Below the pieces are notes generated by a model, which saw only the letters and a program-made list of their open reading frames with translations, was not told where the DNA came from and did no database searches. A stretch of DNA of 21,640 bases from an uncultured Oscillospiraceae bacterium (lineage in GTDB: Bacteria > Bacillota > Clostridia > Oscillospirales > Acutalibacteraceae). A program made the translations under genes and the position numbers. The DNA is taken from the NCBI GenBank assembly GCA_900549945.1, contig URQJ01000013.1, forward strand, positions 1 through 21,640, in the 5' to 3' direction. Shown here piece after piece: positions 13,151 through 21,534 of this stretch; position 1 is the stretch's first letter; each line of letters begins with the position of its first letter.

Positions 13151-14618
13151 CGCGGATCGAGGCGGAATCCGTCAGCAGCATGACAAGGCGGTCCACACCG
13201 AAGCCGAGGCCGCCCGTCGGCGGCAGGCCGTATTCGAGCGCGGTGATGTAGTCGTAATCGACCTGCGCCTTGCAGGCCGGGTCAAGCGCGCGGCGCTCAG
13301 CCACCTGGCGCTCAAAGCGTCCCTTCTGGTCAATCGGATCGTTCAGCTCGGAGAACGCGTTGCCGAATTCCATCGCGTTGATGAAATACTCGAAGCGCTC
13401 CGTAAAGGCGGGGTCGTCCGTCTTGCGCTTGGCGAGCGGGCTGTTCTCCACCGGATAATCGTAGATAAACGTCGGCTGGATGAGGTTCTCCTCCACGAAC
13501 GCGTCGAAGAACTCCGCGAGGATCGCGCCCTTTGTCGGGATCTCCGGCAGCGCAACCTTGTGGGCCTTCGCCGCTTCGACCGCCTCGGCGTCGGAGGAGA
13601 TCGCCGCGAAATCGACGCCGCTGTACTTCTTGACGGCCTCGACCATCGTCATGCGCTCCCAGTGGCTCAGGTCGATCGCCTTGCCCTGATACGTGATCTG
13701 CAGCGAACCGCAGACGTTCTGCGCCACGGTTTTCATCATTTCCTCGACGAGGTCCATCATGCCGTGGTAATCGGTGTACGCCTGATACAGCTCGATCGTC
13801 GTGAACTCGGGGTTGTGCTTCGTGTCCATGCCCTCGTTGCGGAAGATGCGGCCCACCTCGTAGACGCGGTCCATGCCGCCGACGATCAGGCGCTTCAGAT
13901 AGAGCTCAGTCTCGATGCGCAGCACCATATCCATGTCGAGCGTGTTGTGGTGCGTGAGGAACGGACGTGCCGCCGCGCCGATCTCAAACGGCGTCAAAAT
14001 CGGTGTATCGACCTCGAGGAAGCCCTTGCCGTCGAGGTAGCTGCGCAGCTCGCGCAGAATCTGACTGCGCTTTTTGAAGGTGTCCTTCACCTCGGGGTTC
14101 ACGATCAGGTCCACATAGCGCTGGCGGTAGCGCATGTCCGTGTTCGTCAGGCCGTGGTACTTCTCGGGCAGCACCTGCAGGCTCTTCGAGAGCAGCGTGA
14201 CCGAAGCGGCCTTCACGGAGATCTCTCCGGTTTTGGTGCGGAAAACCTCGCCGCGGACACCGATAATGTCGCCGATATCGTACTTTTTGAAATCCTTATA
14301 GGCCTCCTCGCCGACCATGTCGCGCGCAACATACGACTGGATCACGCCGCCGAAATCCTGCACGTTGCAGAACGAGGCCTTGCCCATGATGCGCTTTGCC
14401 ATCATGCGGCCGGCGATCGCGACCTCCTGCCCCTCGAGCGCCTCGAAATCCGCCCGGATCGCATCGCTGTAATGGGTGACATCGTATTTCGTGATCGTGA
14501 ACGGGTCCTTGCCGTCCTGCGCGAGCTGCGCGAGCTTTTCGCGGCGCAGGCGCAGAATCTCGTTGATTTCCTCCTGCGACTGCTGCGCAGGCACTTCGGG
14601 CATGTTCTTCTCAGCCAT
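13110..14618 (-). CDS. lysS: Lysyl-tRNA synthetase, class II
   Basis: This 502-aa enzyme charges tRNA-Lys with lysine using ATP. The N-terminal OB-fold anticodon-binding domain (about 60-150) leads to the class II catalytic core: motif 2 FRNEGMDTKHNPEF at 259-272 and motif 3 GLPPTGGLGFGVDRL at 464-478, with the usual RDVLLFP ending. Length and motifs are those of a complete bacterial LysS. The ATG at 14,618 has AAAGGA about 10 nt upstream. It lies 68 nt downstream of greA, a common bacterial pairing, but a terminator-like hairpin separates them, so some of its transcription depends on read-through. Its last codons are unusual and adjoin the mobile element. Confidence 0.97.
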   Translation of the reverse strand: MAEKNMPEVPAQQSQEEINEILRLRREKLAQLAQDGKDPFTITKYDVTHYSDAIRADFEALEGQEVAIAGRMMAKRIMGKASFCNVQDFGGVIQSYVARDMVGEEAYKDFKKYDIGDIIGVRGEVFRTKTGEISVKAASVTLLSKSLQVLPEKYHGLTNTDMRYRQRYVDLIVNPEVKDTFKKRSQILRELRSYLDGKGFLEVDTPILTPFEIGAAARPFLTHHNTLDMDMVLRIETELYLKRLIVGGMDRVYEVGRIFRNEGMDTKHNPEFTTIELYQAYTDYHGMMDLVEEMMKTVAQNVCGSLQITYQGKAIDLSHWERMTMVEAVKKYSGVDFAAISSDAEAVEAAKAHKVALPEIPTKGAILAEFFDAFVEENLIQPTFIYDYPVENSPLAKRKTDDPAFTERFEYFINAMEFGNAFSELNDPIDQKGRFERQVAERRALDPACKAQVDYDYITALEYGLPPTGGLGFGVDRLVMLLTDSASIRDVLLFPTMKPLDK

Positions 14619-14646
14619 TTGCTCTTTTCCTTTCCATTTCCGGGAT

Positions 14647-14679
14647 AAAAAAGGCGGGCGGATCCGCTCCGACCGCCCG
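14647..14679 (-). terminator. Terminator-like hairpin between greA and lysS
   Basis: CGGGCGG and CCGCCCG (7 bp, GC-only) enclose an 11-nt loop, and CCTTTTTTA follows on the minus strand. No clear promoter for lysS is seen after it, so it may set the greA to lysS ratio by partial termination. Confidence 0.68.
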
Positions 14680-14686
14680 GGATTGA

Positions 14687-15169
14687 TTAAGACACGGAGA
14701 GGATCGTGTAAACCACGATGCCGCCGGGTGTTTCGACTTCCACGCTGTCGCCGAGCCTCGCGCCGACAAGTGCCTTGCCGACTGCGGATTCATCGGAGAT
14801 TTTGCCGAGCCGCGGATTCGCCTCGTTTGAACCGACAATGCTGAGCTCGCGCGTGGCCTCCGCGCCGTTTTCTCGCTTAAAGGAGACGGAAACAGTCGAA
14901 CCGATGTGCACCTTATCCGCTTCCTGCTCGTTCTTTTCAATGACCTTCGCGTTGTTGAGCATGACCTCGAGGTCTGCAATGCGGGCCTCCAAAATCGCCT
15001 GATCGTTTTTCGCCTCGTCATATTCGCTGTTTTCGGAGAGGTCGCCGAAGGAAAGCGCCACCTTGATTTTCTCCGCCACTTCCTTGCGGCGGACAACCTT
15101 CAGGTAATCGAGCTCCTTTTCAAGCGCCTCACGGCCTTCTTCTGTGACATAGTATGCCTTTTCAGCCAT
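14687..15169 (-). CDS. greA: Transcription elongation factor GreA
   Basis: The 160-aa protein has the standard GreA layout. An N-terminal antiparallel coiled coil (about 1-75) carries the tip FGDLSENSEY, with the acidic residues D43 and E46 that hold the metal ion in the RNA polymerase active site. A C-terminal FKBP-like domain (about 85-158) binds the polymerase edge. GreA stimulates cleavage of backtracked RNA to restart stalled polymerase. Length matches the family. The ATG at 15,169 has AAAGGTGG 10 nt upstream, and a consensus promoter lies about 65 nt further up. It is the first gene of a greA-lysS unit. Confidence 0.96.
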   Translation of the reverse strand: MAEKAYYVTEEGREALEKELDYLKVVRRKEVAEKIKVALSFGDLSENSEYDEAKNDQAILEARIADLEVMLNNAKVIEKNEQEADKVHIGSTVSVSFKRENGAEATRELSIVGSNEANPRLGKISDESAVGKALVGARLGDSVEVETPGGIVVYTILSVS

Positions 15170-15231
15170 TCTTTAGCAACCACCTTTATAGGATATTCTG
15201 TATAGGGAATGAAATCTCGCCAATACTTTTT

Positions 15232-15260
15232 ATTATAGTGATTTCATGCGGACTTGTCAA
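15232..15260 (-). promoter_or_regulatory. Consensus sigma-A promoter of greA-lysS
   Basis: On the minus strand a perfect TTGACA (15,260-15,255) and a perfect TATAAT (15,237-15,232) are exactly 17 nt apart. Transcription should start near 15,225, about 55 nt before greA. Confidence 0.93.
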
Positions 15261-15330
15261 TGTTTTTTCCGCTTCACAGCGCGCTTTCCGGCAAAACGAG
15301 GCCACAGCCTGCGGGCGCCGCGCATTTCTT

Positions 15331-15368
15331 CCCGCCGCTTCCCCCTCGCGCTTCCGCACAGCGGCGGG
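15331..15368. repeat. GC-rich inverted repeat between divergent promoters
   Basis: CCCGCCGCT and AGCGGCGGG are perfect 9-bp complements about 20 nt apart. They lie upstream of both the greA and the transporter promoters, so neither transcript should contain them. A regulator site or an old terminator are possibilities. The rest of the 310-nt gap holds only the two promoters and leaders. Confidence 0.45.
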
Positions 15369-15394
15369 CGCGGGGAAATTTCGTTTTTCAAGAA

Positions 15395-15423
15395 TTGCAT
15401 TTTAAGGAAAACTGTGCTACAAT
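15395..15423 (+). promoter_or_regulatory. Promoter of the transporter-coaX operon
   Basis: TTGCAT (15,395-15,400) and TACAAT (15,418-15,423) are separated by 17 nt, with an extended TG before the -10 box (TGC-TACAAT). The leader then has a TGTATTGTATTG tract and a 6-bp hairpin at 15,443-15,456 (TCTCCC/GGGAGA) before the SD. Confidence 0.6.
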
Positions 15424-15481
15424 GCGACTGTATTGTATTGTATCTCCCTCGGGAGAATAATAACAAGGAGGAAAACTAAAT

Positions 15482-16111
15482 ATGAAACCCAAGTTCAACG
15501 TAAAGCAGCTCACCCTGCTGGCTATGCTGGTCGCGGTTCTGCTGCTGATGTCGTTCACGCCGCTCGGATACCTCAATATCGGGCCGCTGGCGATCACGTT
15601 CAACGTCATTCCGGTGGCAATCGCCGCTCTGGCTCTCGGACCTGCAGGTGGCCTCATCGCAGGATCTGTTTTCGGGCTGACGAGCTTTCTGCAATGCCTC
15701 GGCATCGGCGGCCTGAGCCCGCTGGGCTCTATCCTGTTCGGCATCAACCCGTTCTTTGCCATTCTGCTGTGCTTCATCCCCCGCATGTTGGACGGCTTTC
15801 TGCTCGGTTATATTTTCCGCATCGTCGGCCGCCTGAACCGCCCCGCCGCCTGCTTTGTAATAGGCTTCTGCGCCGCATTTTTCAACACGCTGGGCTTTAT
15901 GAGCCTGCTTTTGCTGCTCTTCGGCCGCACCGATTACATGCAGGGGCTGATCAACGGCCAGAATATCCTGATTTTTGCCTGCCTCTTCGTCGGCCTCAAC
16001 GCCATTTTTGAGATGCTATCCTCGACGCTCATCACCGGCGCGGTCGGCTCTGTGCTGTGCAGGGCGCGGCTCGTGCCCGAAGCCGCAAATGATAAAGATA
16101 AGGAAGATTAA
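15482..16111 (+). CDS. ECF transporter substrate-binding S component, probably pantothenate (PanT-like)
   Basis: This 209-aa, strongly hydrophobic protein has about six membrane helices and a short charged C-terminal tail (NDKDKED). The first helix carries A14-M-L-V-A18, the AxxxA motif by which ECF S components dock on the shared EcfT-EcfA module; no such module is in the window. GPLAITFNVIPVAIAALALGP and GGLIAGSVFGLTSF are typical of the vitamin S-component fold. Substrate assignment to pantothenate rests mainly on the gene directly downstream, type III pantothenate kinase, 4 nt away. It would import vitamin B5 for coenzyme A synthesis. The ATG at 15,482 has GGAGG about 9 nt upstream. Another vitamin substrate cannot be excluded. 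Confidence 0.82.
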   Translation: MKPKFNVKQLTLLAMLVAVLLLMSFTPLGYLNIGPLAITFNVIPVAIAALALGPAGGLIAGSVFGLTSFLQCLGIGGLSPLGSILFGINPFFAILLCFIPRMLDGFLLGYIFRIVGRLNRPAACFVIGFCAAFFNTLGFMSLLLLLFGRTDYMQGLINGQNILIFACLFVGLNAIFEMLSSTLITGAVGSVLCRARLVPEAANDKDKED

Positions 16112-16115
16112 CGCT

Positions 16116-16889
16116 ATGGTTCTCGCCATCGACATCGGAAACACCAATATTGTGCTCGGCTGCTGCCGCGGTGAAACGGTTCTCTTCCGCGAGCGCGTTT
16201 CGACGGTCCACACGTCCACCGTGCTGGAATACGCCGCGATCCTGCGCACCGCGTTTGAGATGAACCGCATCGACCCCGCAGACATCCACGGCGCGATCAT
16301 CTCGTCCGTCGTGCCGCCCGTGACCAGCACGATGAAGGCCGCCGTTCAGAAATACCTGCACGTTGCGCCGCTCGTCGTCGGCCCCGGCATCAAGACGGGC
16401 CTGCGCATTCAAATCGACAACCCCGCCCAGCTCGGCAGCGACCTCGTCGTAGACGCCGTGGCGGGCATCCACAATTATCCCCTGCCGCAGATCATCATTG
16501 ATATGGGCACGGCGACGACGGTCTCCGTCATCGACCGCGGCGGCAATTACCGCGGCGGCATGATTCTGCCGGGCGCCGTCGTCTCGAGCGATTCGCTGAT
16601 CAGCCGCACGGCGCAGCTTCAAAAGGTCGCGTTTGAGGTGCCGAAAAGCCTGATCGGCACGAACACGATCGACTGCATGAAGAGCGGCATTCTGTACGGA
16701 AACGCCGGCGCGCTCGACGGCCTGATCGACCGCATCAACGCGGAGCTCGGCGAGCCGTGCACGGTCGTCGCGACGGGCGGCCTCGCGGGTGTGATCACGC
16801 CGCTCTGCCGCAACAAAATCCTGCTCGATGACGACCTGCTGCTCAAGGGGCTCCTGCTTCTCTACAACAAAAATACGCCTACAGACTGA
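16116..16889 (+). CDS. coaX: Type III pantothenate kinase
   Basis: The 257-aa enzyme phosphorylates pantothenate, the first step of coenzyme A synthesis, and has the ASKHA fold of CoaX. Visible motifs are DIGNTN at 6-11 (phosphate-binding, D6), LGSDLVVDA at 106-114 with the catalytic-position D109, DMGTATT at 129-135 and the adenosine-side TGGLAG near 220. Length is standard. Type III kinases are not inhibited by coenzyme A, unlike type I. The ATG at 16,116 has AGGAAG about 9 nt upstream and lies only 4 nt after the transporter stop; the frame stays open further upstream but that part overlaps the transporter gene. The pair forms an uptake-and-trapping operon ending in the terminator at 16,906. 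Confidence 0.95.
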   Translation: MVLAIDIGNTNIVLGCCRGETVLFRERVSTVHTSTVLEYAAILRTAFEMNRIDPADIHGAIISSVVPPVTSTMKAAVQKYLHVAPLVVGPGIKTGLRIQIDNPAQLGSDLVVDAVAGIHNYPLPQIIIDMGTATTVSVIDRGGNYRGGMILPGAVVSSDSLISRTAQLQKVAFEVPKSLIGTNTIDCMKSGILYGNAGALDGLIDRINAELGEPCTVVATGGLAGVITPLCRNKILLDDDLLLKGLLLLYNKNTPTD

Positions 16890-16905
16890 GGCAATACAAT
16901 ACACG

Positions 16906-16937
16906 CGGCCGGCGCAGAAAATGCGCCGGCCGTTTTT
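16906..16937 (+). terminator. Strong intrinsic terminator of the coaX operon
   Basis: CGGCCGGCGCA and TGCGCCGGCCG (11 bp) close a 5-nt loop, and TTTTT follows immediately. It ends the transporter-coaX operon. Confidence 0.92.
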
Positions 16938-16971
16938 ATGCCCGCAGAAAGCCGCACAAACATTCGATGCC

Positions 16972-18153
16972 TCAGGGCCACGAGACTGGCTTTGTATACC
17001 GCTTGATGCACAGCGCCGCGGAAAACAGCCGCTTTTTACCTGCACCGTACAGAACAGTCCCGCGCGGCATGCCGTCCGCATCAGCACCAAGCCGCAGAGC
17101 AACCGACGAAAAGCCGCAGAAATGCGCGACGTTCGTCGGCTCCGTCATCAAGCAGGCATCAAAGCCGCGCAAAGATTCCATAAATGCGGCGCGCGTATAA
17201 GCTGGGTCCGCGATACTGCTTCCGTGCGCAGTGGATCGATCCCATACGGCATTTGCGCCGAATCCTCCCCCATACTGCGCCACGATCTGCCCCAGCATGC
17301 GGTTCTCCGCATTTGTTCCGGCCAAGTAATCCTCCAGACCATGCCGGAACGCACAGCGTATCGCGTCCTTCTGCATCGGCTGATACGGATGTACGACCGT
17401 CCTGATAAACACATCCAGCACGCCCCGAAACAGCGCCTTCTGTACTTCAGGAACCGTTTCCTCCCAAAAGGTGTTGACCGCCAAACGCAGCCGTCCCGCT
17501 TCGGGCGCATACAGTGGTTCAAGCGCCTCCGCACGCATGGCGCTGTAGACCAAACCGCATCCGCAAAGGTGTGCGCCGGCAGCCCGGCACTGTCCAGCAG
17601 CGATGCAATCGGCACAATGCCGCGCCCGGAAAGCGAGCCATGCGCCGTTTTCCGCCGCACAGCCGGCCACAAAAAAAGAGGTGTCCGTCCCGATTGCCGC
17701 CGCGCAAAGCCCGCCGAAACAGCAACCGCGGACCCCGTACTGGAGCCGCTCGGGTCCCCTGCCTTTCCATACGCACTGTAAACCTGCCCGCCGCGCGCGC
17801 TGAAACCGTTCGGCATTTTCGACGACGTATAATTGGCAAACTCCGTCATATTGGCTTTGCCGAGGATCAGCGCACCCGCGCACCGCAGGCTCCGAATGCC
17901 GGCGCGTCGCGCTCCGCAAGGTTGTCCGCAGACGCCGGCCTGTCCGCCGCAGTGTGCATCCCTTTCACATCGGTGTTGTCTTTGACAAGAACCCGGCTGG
18001 CCGAACAGCGCGCCTCCTCCAGCACATGCGGACTCAGCCCTGCCAGCACGCTGAGACCGTTTGGCCCGCCGTAACGGACGAGGCGTTCAAGATATTCCTG
18101 CATGAGCGCTTCGGCCCGCTGCGCACGGCGGCAATCTGCTCCGGCACCGGCAT
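16972..18153 (-). pseudogene. Broken amidase-family gene
   Basis: Pieces of an amidase-signature enzyme lie in order on the minus strand but in different frames: MPVPEQIAAV near 18,153; LMQEYLERLVRYGGPNG and the catalytic-lysine motif VLVKDN (Lys codon at about 17,983); GDPSGSSTGSAVAV, which holds the Ser-cisSer-Ser signature (about 17,730-17,759); AIGTDTS then AAENGAW (about 17,650-17,697); GRGIVPIASLLDSAG (about 17,585-17,627); and a long C-terminal part to 16,972. At least five frame changes are needed to read it through. Amidases hydrolyse carboxamides; the original substrate cannot be told. It lies in the same direction just downstream of rarA, with high GC like its neighbours, so it is chromosomal decay, not part of the mobile element. 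Confidence 0.85.
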
Positions 18154-18189
18154 TTTCCAGATTTCGCCCGTATTTTCCCCTTTCAGGTC

Positions 18190-19521
18190 TCACGTCTCTT
18201 CGCCGCGGTGCGCAGCCTTCCATGCCTCGATCTGCCGCAGGCGCTCCCGGACGCGGGCCTCGCTGCCCTCGCCGGTCGGCATGTAGTACTTTCGGTCCTT
18301 TAGGGAATCGGGCAGGCACTGCATCGCGGTGAGCTTGTCCGCCGTGTTGTGGGCGTATTCGTAACCCTCGCCGTAGTGCAGCTCGCGCATGAGCTTCGTC
18401 GGCGCGTTCCGGATAATCAGCGGCACCGGCTCTGCCAGCATCTTTTCGGCGTCGCGCTTCGCACTTTCATACGCCTTGTACAGCGCGTTCGACTTCGGCG
18501 CCATCGAAAGGTAGACGACCGCATGCGTGAGATTGACAGAACACTCCGGCATACCGATGAAGTGGCTCGCCTGATACGCCGCGACGGCGATTTCCAGCGC
18601 GCGGCTGTCCGCCATGCCGACGTCCTCGCTCGCGAAGCGGATCAGCCTGCGCGCCACGTAGAGCGGGTCCTCGCCGGCCTCGAGCATGCGCGCGAGCCAA
18701 TATACAGCGGCGTCCGGGTCGCTGTTGCGCATCGATTTGTGCAGCGCCGAAATGATGTTGTAGTGCTCCTCGCCCTTTTTGTCGTAGAGCAAGGATTTTT
18801 TGCTGATGCACTGCTCGAGCGTCTCCATCGTCACGGTCGTTTCGCCGCCCTCGCGCCGGCCGTTGAGCACGACCATTTCGAGCGTGCCGAGCGCCGTGCG
18901 GGCGTCTCCGTTGGCAAAGGCGGCGAGCATGCCGAGCATTTCGTCCGTGATGTGTACCGTCTGGCTGCCGAAACCGCGCGGGTCCGTCAGCGTCCGGCGC
19001 AGGAGCGATGCGAGCTCCGCCTCGGTGAGCGCCTGCAAAACGAATACCTTGCAGCGGGACAAAAGCGCGGCGTTCACCTCAAAGGAGGGGTTCTCGGTCG
19101 TGGCGCCGATCAAAACGATGCTGCCCTTTTCCACAAACGGCAGAAAGGCATCCTGCTGCGCCTTGTTGAAGCGGTGGATCTCATCGACAAACAGCAGCGT
19201 GCGCTCGCCGAGGATGGCGCTGTGGTCCGCCTCGTTCATCACCTCACGAATCTCCTTGATGCCGCTTGTAACCGCGCTGAAATTGATGAAATTCGCCTTT
19301 GTGCGCCCGGCGATGATGCGTGCCAGCGTCGTTTTGCCGACGCCCGGCGGTCCCCAGAAGATCATCGAGCTCACGCGGTCCTCCTCGATGAGCTGGCGCA
19401 GCACCTTGCCCGCGCCGAGCAGGTGCGTCTGCCCCACGAATTCCTCGAGCGTCCGCGGGCGCATCCGCGTCGCAAGCGGCACGTCCTGCTTCGGCTGCTC
19501 GAATAAGGTTTGCTGTCTCAT
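18190..19521 (-). CDS. rarA: Replication-associated recombination ATPase RarA (MgsA)
   Basis: The 443-aa AAA+ ATPase has Walker A GPPGVGKTT at 57-65 and Walker B LLFVDEIHRF at 109-118, then sensor motifs (IGATTENPSFEVN) and a C-terminal tetramer domain with the family stretch RFASEDVGMADSRAL. RarA works at stalled replication forks with SSB and remodels DNA ends. Length fits the family. The first residues MRQQTLFEQ resemble a sliding-clamp-binding QxxLF motif, but this is only suggestive. The ATG at 19,521 has GGAGG about 8 nt upstream. The frame extends 76 codons further but runs through the promoter, so the shorter form is chosen. The amidase pseudogene follows 37 nt after the stop. Confidence 0.94.
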   Translation of the reverse strand: MRQQTLFEQPKQDVPLATRMRPRTLEEFVGQTHLLGAGKVLRQLIEEDRVSSMIFWGPPGVGKTTLARIIAGRTKANFINFSAVTSGIKEIREVMNEADHSAILGERTLLFVDEIHRFNKAQQDAFLPFVEKGSIVLIGATTENPSFEVNAALLSRCKVFVLQALTEAELASLLRRTLTDPRGFGSQTVHITDEMLGMLAAFANGDARTALGTLEMVVLNGRREGGETTVTMETLEQCISKKSLLYDKKGEEHYNIISALHKSMRNSDPDAAVYWLARMLEAGEDPLYVARRLIRFASEDVGMADSRALEIAVAAYQASHFIGMPECSVNLTHAVVYLSMAPKSNALYKAYESAKRDAEKMLAEPVPLIIRNAPTKLMRELHYGEGYEYAHNTADKLTAMQCLPDSLKDRKYYMPTGEGSEARVRERLRQIEAWKAAHRGEET

Positions 19522-19597
19522 CGCTTTTCCTCCCTTTGCACCTGCAGTGCCTGTGCGGCCCAGCGCGCCGCCCTTGATCGAACTATTGTTTAAAATC

Positions 19598-19626
19598 AGT
19601 ATAGCACGGGCGGCCGCAAAAAGCAA
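19598..19626 (-). promoter_or_regulatory. Promoter of rarA
   Basis: On the minus strand, TTGCTT (19,626-19,621) and TATACT (19,603-19,598) are 17 nt apart, and TG precedes the -10 box by one base. It lies right after the terminator of the upstream gene, so rarA is transcribed independently. Confidence 0.65.
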
Positions 19627-19628
19627 GC

Positions 19629-19671
19629 AAAATAAAACCCAGCCGCGCGCAAAATTCCGCGTGCAGCCGGG
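19629..19671 (-). terminator. Terminator of the flavodiiron protein gene
   Basis: On the minus strand, CCCGGCTGCACG pairs with CGCGCGGCTGGG (two G-U pairs and one mismatch), and TTTTATTTT follows. It ends the fprA transcript just before the rarA promoter. Confidence 0.7.
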
Positions 19672-19711
19672 CGATTGCATTCTATCGTATTCTTCTGTAT
19701 TTCGGCTGGGC

Positions 19712-20872
19712 TCAGCAGAGCTCTGCCGCGAGCGCCTCGATCTGCGCACGGCTCTCGTCGCTCAGCGCAGATTTCACCGTCACCGTCGTTTCCATGAAGG
19801 CGAGGTTCTTCGAGCCCTCAAGCAGTTTCTTCATTGTTTTCGCCGCCGTCGGCGCCCAAGAGCCGTTCTCAAGCAGGCCGACCGTGCGGTTCTGGAAATT
19901 GCGCTCGGTCAGATGGTCGATGAACGTGTGCATGAACGGGAAGATCCCCGCATTGTACGTCGTAGTCGCGAGCACAAGCTTGCTATAGCGGAAGGCGTCC
20001 TCTACAGCCTCCGCCATGTCGCAGCGCGCAAGGTCGGCGACTGTTACCTTCGGGCAGCCCTTTTCGCGCAGCTTTTCCGCGAGCAGTTCGACCGCCGCCC
20101 TTGTGTGGCCGTACACCGAGGTAAACGCGATCAAAACGCCCTCGTCCTCAGCGGTATAGGACGACCACGCGTCGTACTTGCCGATGTAATAACCGAGGTT
20201 CTCGCGCAGGACCGGGCCGTGCAGCGGGCAGATCATCTGAATATCCAGCGCCGCCGCTTTTTTGAGCAGCGCCTGCACCTGTGCGCCGTACTTACCGACA
20301 ATACCGATGTAGTAACGGCGGGCCTCGCAGGTCCAATCCTCCTCCACGTCGAGCGCACCGAACTTGCCGAAGCCGTCGGCGGAAAAGAGCACCTTGTCCG
20401 CACTGTCATACGTGACGATGACCTCCGGCCAGTGCACCATCGGCGCGGTGACGAACGTCAGCGTGTGGCGGCCGAGCGCCAGCGTGCTGCCCTCGCCCAC
20501 GACGATCTGCCGCTGCGCGTAATCCGTGCCGAAAAACTGCTTCATCATGGCGAACGCCTTGGCCGAGGCGACGACCTGCGTCTCGGGGTATGCCTCCATA
20601 AACCGCGCGATATTCGCGGAATGATCCGGCTCCATGTGCTGCACGATCAGGTAGTCGGGCCGGCGCGCGCCGATCGTATCGGCCAGCTTTCCGAGCCATT
20701 CGTCGCCGAAGCGCGCGTCCACCGTATCAAAAACCGCGATCTTCTCGTCGAGCACGACATACGAGTTATACGCCATGCCGTTTTCCACCACATACTGCCC
20801 CTCGAACAGGTCGATGTCGTGGTCGTTCACGCCGATGTAGCGGATGTCCTCCGTAATCTTCAACTGTATCAT
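19712..20872 (-). CDS. fprA: Flavodiiron protein (O2/NO reductase)
   Basis: The 386-aa protein has a metallo-beta-lactamase-like diiron domain followed by a flavodoxin domain. The iron ligands are in place: H79, E81, D83 and H84 in HMEPDH, H147 in VHWPE, D166 in ADGFG and H218 in LHGP. The flavodoxin part starts near 246 with IAFTSVYGHT, the FMN phosphate loop. These enzymes reduce oxygen to water (or NO to N2O) and protect anaerobes. No extra rubredoxin domain is fused, so a separate electron donor is needed. The ATG at 20,872 has an AAAGG directly against it, too close to be used; TTG at 20,863, about 9 nt after that same SD, would give MKITEDIRYIGV and may be the true start. Confidence 0.95.
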   Translation of the reverse strand: MIQLKITEDIRYIGVNDHDIDLFEGQYVVENGMAYNSYVVLDEKIAVFDTVDARFGDEWLGKLADTIGARRPDYLIVQHMEPDHSANIARFMEAYPETQVVASAKAFAMMKQFFGTDYAQRQIVVGEGSTLALGRHTLTFVTAPMVHWPEVIVTYDSADKVLFSADGFGKFGALDVEEDWTCEARRYYIGIVGKYGAQVQALLKKAAALDIQMICPLHGPVLRENLGYYIGKYDAWSSYTAEDEGVLIAFTSVYGHTRAAVELLAEKLREKGCPKVTVADLARCDMAEAVEDAFRYSKLVLATTTYNAGIFPFMHTFIDHLTERNFQNRTVGLLENGSWAPTAAKTMKKLLEGSKNLAFMETTVTVKSALSDESRAQIEALAAELC

Positions 20873-20949
20873 CCTTTCTTTTCCCGACTGCGCGCGGAGC
20901 GCCGCACACGCGGCCTGCCCACCGCCGCAAAACAGCCTTTTTCACTCCT

Positions 20950-20955
20950 ATTATA
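20950..20955 (-). promoter_or_regulatory. Extended -10 promoter of fprA
   Basis: On the minus strand a perfect TATAAT is preceded by TGG (extended -10). No good -35 box is found 16-18 nt upstream. The start would be near 20,943, leaving a leader of about 70 nt before fprA. Confidence 0.6.
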
Positions 20956-21534
20956 CCACAGGGCATGGCCGCAGAAAATAGGAAAACAGAAACTTTTTTA
21001 TCGATTGCCGGGAGCGCCCCGCGCCTCTATCCGGCGCGGCGGAAACCGGGCACGCCGCCCTCTTACGCGGCAAGTCCGCGCGTTTTACGGCCTCCGCTCG
21101 CAAAACGCCACGCAGCATGCGGATATAAGAGCGGCACACGGCTGGCTTCTCTCTTTTTGCAGGATGGCTCCAGTCATGCGCAGTTCTGCTTAAAGCTGAT
21201 AAATGGTATCGAAACCAACACGGTATATCCGCAAGCAGAATCTCACGGCAAAAGCACAGAACCGCCGACCAATTCAAATAGGACCGTGCTCTTTGCTCCA
21301 ACACCCTAATCTTAAACCACTTTGCCCGTAACTGAAACCATAACTTTAGAACATTTCTACCAGCAAGGCGGTGGATTCCATATACAAAAGAAATCGTTAA
21401 TCACTTCCAAGTAACCGCCCATATTCCCGTCCACACATGGAAGAAAACATTTCACACGCTGCAAACATGTGGGAAAGACCGAATATCTCTGCGGAAATAG
21501 TTGAACATTTAAGAAATCAATCGAGCAAACAAAA
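20956..21534. other. Gene-poor stretch between fprA and tRNA-Asn
   Basis: I see no gene I can support here. The part next to fprA (about 21,000-21,130) is GC-rich like the backbone, and the part next to the tRNA (about 21,190-21,534) is clearly AT-richer. Frames of 110-120 codons are open on both strands (20,951-21,304 minus; 20,965-21,309 plus) but lack SDs and family motifs. A relic of an element once inserted at the tRNA 3' end would fit, but nothing proves it. Confidence 0.4.

Noticed and set aside
12939-14648. 569-codon plus-strand open frame over lysS
   Set aside because: It runs through the int terminator and is antisense to lysS, which has all class II motifs.
18800-21193. 797-codon plus-strand open frame over rarA and fprA
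   Set aside because: It is antisense to two clear genes and their promoters; long shadow frames are common in GC-rich DNA.
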